Positions 61,562-64,000 of a stretch of DNA of 64,000 nucleotides are shown here, in pieces. The position numbers and the translations under genes were made by a program. Below the pieces are notes generated by a model that saw only the letters and a list, made by a program, of their open reading frames with translations, had not been told where the DNA came from and did not search any database. This DNA comes from Kocuria sp. p3-SID1428 (GTDB lineage Bacteria; Actinomycetota; Actinomycetes; Actinomycetales; Micrococcaceae). Position 1 is the first letter of the stretch; each line of letters opens with the position of its first letter. Where the stretch lies: positions 28,040 to 92,039 of the forward strand of contig NZ_JALXVH010000005.1 in NCBI RefSeq assembly GCF_025149945.1, written 5' to 3'.

Positions 61562-62809
61562 TCAGGCGGCGGGTTCCCGCCGTGGTCGGGGTGTGGCCAG
61601 GAGCAGGCCGAGGAGCGCGATGATCGCGGCGGCGAGCATGGTCACCCCGAGGGGGATGGCGGTGTGCTCGCCGGCGATGCCGACCAGGGCGGCGACGAGG
61701 CCGGCGAGGGCGAACTGCACCGCCCCGAGCAGCGCCGACCCTGCGCCGGTCGCGGCCGGGGACACGGCGGACATGGCCAGGGCGGTCGCGTTGCCGAACA
61801 CCAGCCCGAGCGGGGCGATCGCGACGAACAGGGGCACCATCAGCCACCCGGCGGGTGCGTCGGTGAGGGTGAGGATCACGATCGCGACGACCGCGGCCAG
61901 GCTGATCGTCAGGCCGGTGAGGGTCAACCCGCGCAGCGAGACGGGACCGGCAAGACGGGCCGCGACAGTGGTGGCGATCATCAGGCCGACGGCGTTGATC
62001 GCGAACGCGATCCCATAGGCGGCCGCGCTCAGGCCGATCATGTCCTGGTAGACGAACGGTGAGGCGGAGATGTAGGCCATCATGATCGCCATCCCGAACG
62101 CATACGCGGCCGTGTTCCCCAGATAGGCCCGCGAGACCAGGCCCCGCCAGCCACCGCGCTGCGCCGTGCCCGCACGGGCTCTGCGGATCTCGCGGGGCAG
62201 CGATTCCCGCACGAACACGAGCACGCATGCCAGGGCGATCACGCCCAGGCCGGTGACGATCCCGAGCAGGCCCCGCCATCCGACCGGGTCGACCAGGGCA
62301 CCGCCGGCGACCGGGGCGACGATCGGGGCGATCCCGCCGATGAGCATCATGATACTCAACGCCCGTGCCGCCTCCGTGCCGCGAGCACGGTCAAGGATGA
62401 TCGCCCGGCCGATCACCATCCCCGCCGCCCCGCCCAGGCCCTGGACCAGCCGGGCGGCCACGAGCAGCTCGATACTGCCTGCGAGCGTGGCGGTCACGCT
62501 CGCGGCGACGAACAGCACCGCCCCGAACACCAGCGGCACCACCCGGCCGGCGCGATCCGACCACGGCCCGAACGCCAGCTGCCCGGCCCCAGCGCCGATC
62601 AGGAACGCCGTGAGCGACAGCTGCACCCCGGTCGCCGTGGTCGACAGCTCCGTCGTCATCACCGGGAACGCCGGCAGGTACAGGTCGATCTCGAACGAGG
62701 CGAGCCCCATCAGCAGCGCCAGCGTCGACAACAGTCCCGCACCGATCGCCTTGCCCGCCGCCTGGACGGGCGTGCCCTCTGCCTGTCGCCCTGTTCCCGT
62801 GTCGGTCAT
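61562..62809 (-). CDS. Bcr/CflA family multidrug efflux MFS transporter
   Basis: A 415-residue drug/H+ antiporter with twelve membrane segments. The Bcr/CflA signature is clear: DLYLPAFPVMTTELSTTATG near 42-61, VQLSLTAFLIGAGAGQLAFG and GPWSDRAGRVVPLVFGA near 62-100, then ARLVQGLGGAAGMVIGRAI. It probably exports toxic compounds; the substrate is unknown. AAGGAG lies 10 bases before the ATG. The promoter overlaps the palindrome AACTATAGTT, and a divergent MarR gene follows, the usual repressor-pump arrangement. Confidence 0.9.
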   Translation of the reverse strand: MTDTGTGRQAEGTPVQAAGKAIGAGLLSTLALLMGLASFEIDLYLPAFPVMTTELSTTATGVQLSLTAFLIGAGAGQLAFGPWSDRAGRVVPLVFGAVLFVAASVTATLAGSIELLVAARLVQGLGGAAGMVIGRAIILDRARGTEAARALSIMMLIGGIAPIVAPVAGGALVDPVGWRGLLGIVTGLGVIALACVLVFVRESLPREIRRARAGTAQRGGWRGLVSRAYLGNTAAYAFGMAIMMAYISASPFVYQDMIGLSAAAYGIAFAINAVGLMIATTVAARLAGPVSLRGLTLTGLTISLAAVVAIVILTLTDAPAGWLMVPLFVAIAPLGLVFGNATALAMSAVSPAATGAGSALLGAVQFALAGLVAALVGIAGEHTAIPLGVTMLAAAIIALLGLLLATPRPRREPAA

Positions 62810-62829
62810 CCCCGCCCGGCTCCTTCTAA

Positions 62830-62861
62830 AACTATAGTTATGAAAACAACGCTATGATAGC
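62830..62861. promoter_or_regulatory. Likely MarR operator between divergent promoters
   Basis: The 60-base AT-rich gap holds the perfect palindrome AACTATAGTT (62830-62839) and the inverted repeat GCTAT-G-ATAGC (62851-62861). TATGAT (62853-62858) may be the -10 of the MarR gene. Repressor binding here would shut both directions; binding is inferred. Confidence 0.6.
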
Positions 62862-62869
62862 ATAAGCAT

Positions 62870-63343
62870 ATGCGACCAGACGAGAAGCCGGTGAGCGGGC
62901 CGGCACCAACCGGTGCGGACCCGTTGGTGCGGCTCGCGGACGCGGTGCTGCATGTCGAGCGGAAGCTGCGCGCCTACCCGTTGCAGGACCCCGCGGTCGC
63001 GCCGCTGTCACCGTTGGAGTGCCTGGTGCTGCTGCACATCGACGCCAACCCCGGCGTGGCCCCCTCGGGACTGGCCTCGGGCCTGTCGCTGACATCGAGC
63101 AACGCGAGCACGGCGCTGCGCGGACTCATCGCCAAAGGGCAGATCGAGCGCCGCCCCGACCCGGCGGACCGCCGCGCGGCACGCCTGCATCTGACCGAGG
63201 AAGCGGCACGGTCGGTGGGGATCGTGCGGGGCATGTACCGCGATCTGCTCGGCTCGCTCGACCTGCCTGCCGAAGATGTCCTGACCACTGTGCGCACTCT
63301 CCAGGCCATCGACACCGCCCTGAGCGACCCCGCACGGAGCTGA
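62870..63343 (+). CDS. MarR family transcriptional regulator
   Basis: A 157-residue winged-helix regulator. The DNA-binding region is SPLECLVLLHIDANPGVAPS then LASGLSLTSSNASTALRGLI near 65-85, followed by the wing with the hallmark DPADRRAARLHLTEEA near 103-118. Such proteins repress efflux genes and release DNA on binding a phenolic or drug ligand. It is divergent from the Bcr/CflA pump and shares its operator region. No strong Shine-Dalgarno precedes the ATG. Confidence 0.88.
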   Translation: MRPDEKPVSGPAPTGADPLVRLADAVLHVERKLRAYPLQDPAVAPLSPLECLVLLHIDANPGVAPSGLASGLSLTSSNASTALRGLIAKGQIERRPDPADRRAARLHLTEEAARSVGIVRGMYRDLLGSLDLPAEDVLTTVRTLQAIDTALSDPARS

Positions 63344-63416
63344 GTTATGGAGCAAGGCGCAGGCGACTACCGTTGGAGCCTCTGGCACTCTCATTTCGAG
63401 GTGAACCCGTGGTCGT

Positions 63417-64000
63417 ATGACCAGTCTTCATCCGCACCGAGAAGCGGGCAGCGGAACGCTGCGGCTAACACAAGGCTTCACTGGCAGTGCTGAAAGGGTC
63501 GGCGCTCTTCCAGCCGTTCGCGGTGGATACGAGGCAGTCTGCGGAAGCAGGTCGGCCCGCGCGTCTTCGACTGCGTGGCGTTCCTCGTCGTCCGCGATGG
63601 CTCGGTGGTTCTCACCGTCGGGGAGCGTCACCACCCGATCGCTTTTGGTCACGCCGTGCTGATCGCCCCGCGTACTGTCTTCACCTACGAGCCCGAGGGC
63701 ACCGCCACCCTGACGACGCTCTTGGTCGACGTGGACTACCTGCTCGATCAGCTCTACTGGCAGCATCCCGACGTGTTCGCGGATCGCTACGTCGTGAGAC
63801 AGTACGCCGGGGCCTTGTTTCCGGATGCCGCTCATGTGCTCCATGTGAACGGTGAGGACGCCAATCGCCTGATCCTCGTGCTCGATGAGATGACGACCCT
63901 CTACGAAAGACGCGAGTACCCGGCCTCGTACTTCTGGCTGCAAGCACGCCTCTCGATGCTGTTGGGCACGCTCGCTCCGCACGTACGCGCGGCTCCGGAT
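63417..64000 (+). pseudogene. AraC-type regulator N-terminal part, frameshifted and cut by window edge
   Basis: From about 63,545 to the right edge one frame encodes a cupin-type AraC sensing domain: FDCVAFLVVRDGSVVLTVGE, HAVLIAPRTVFTYEPEG, LTTLLVDVDYLLDQLYWQHP, with the usual helical linker after it. The matching N-terminus (GTLRLTQGFTGSAERVGALP, from ATG 63417) lies in another frame, so about one base has been lost near 63,530-63,560. In the downstream frame the only start is GTG 63575. The DNA-binding half would be beyond the window. A sequencing error cannot be excluded. Confidence 0.6.

Overview
The window is 64 kb of very GC-rich actinobacterial chromosome (about 70% by eye). From about 1 to 60 kb it is ordinary core genome. 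The order rnc-mutM-smc-ftsY-amtB-glnK-ffh-rpsP-khpA-rimM-trmD-rplS-lepB-rnhB-yraN-comM-dprA-xerC is the one familiar from actinobacteria such as Mycobacterium tuberculosis. A long-chain olefin locus (oleA, fused oleBC, oleD), together with DUF3515, DUF3145 and DUF3052 genes, points to the Micrococcaceae (Micrococcus/Kocuria-like); the genus cannot be fixed from sequence alone.

Layout. 1-8.5 kb: ddl, a DUF3515 lipoprotein, thiL, a DAK2 protein, recG, rsmD, a UDP-glucose dehydrogenase. 8.5-13 kb: an aminotransferase, then coaD, DUF177, rpmF, rnc, mutM. 12.9-13.6 kb: a small accessory pocket with paired structured repeats and a solitary Phd-type antitoxin. 13.6-18.6 kb: the ole operon on the minus strand, genes joined by 4-base GTGA overlaps. 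18.7-31 kb: an FMN glutamate-synthase-like protein, smc, an MFS exporter, ftsY, amtB-glnK behind a GlnR-type operator, ffh. glnD, expected after glnK, is absent. 31-38 kb: a Nudix hydrolase, an unrecognised protein, a NarL-type two-component pair and an ABC-2 exporter. 38-48.4 kb: the rpsP-to-rplS translation cluster, three tandem signal peptidase I genes (the third lacking the catalytic serine), rnhB, yraN, comM, dprA, xerC. 48.4-60 kb: DUF3145, then on the minus strand aceE, a FasR-like regulator and fabD-fabH-acpP-fabF; then DUF3052, an AhpE-like peroxiredoxin and a sirtuin.

From a tRNA-Val (60,184) to the right edge the character changes. A gene-poor stretch is followed by a MarR-controlled Bcr/CflA exporter with an NAD(P)-binding protein, then a frameshifted AraC-type regulator cut by the edge. 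This looks like the left end of a tRNA-associated island; no integrase or distal att site is inside the window.

Recurring signals. Many genes have a TANNNT hexamer ending 6-8 bases before the start codon and no Shine-Dalgarno, the layout of leaderless mRNAs. Others have clear AGGAG sites. Several intergenic regions hold hairpin-forming repeats: one pair shows a compensatory base change, and another family recurs 22 kb apart. No CRISPR array, insertion sequence or prophage was seen.
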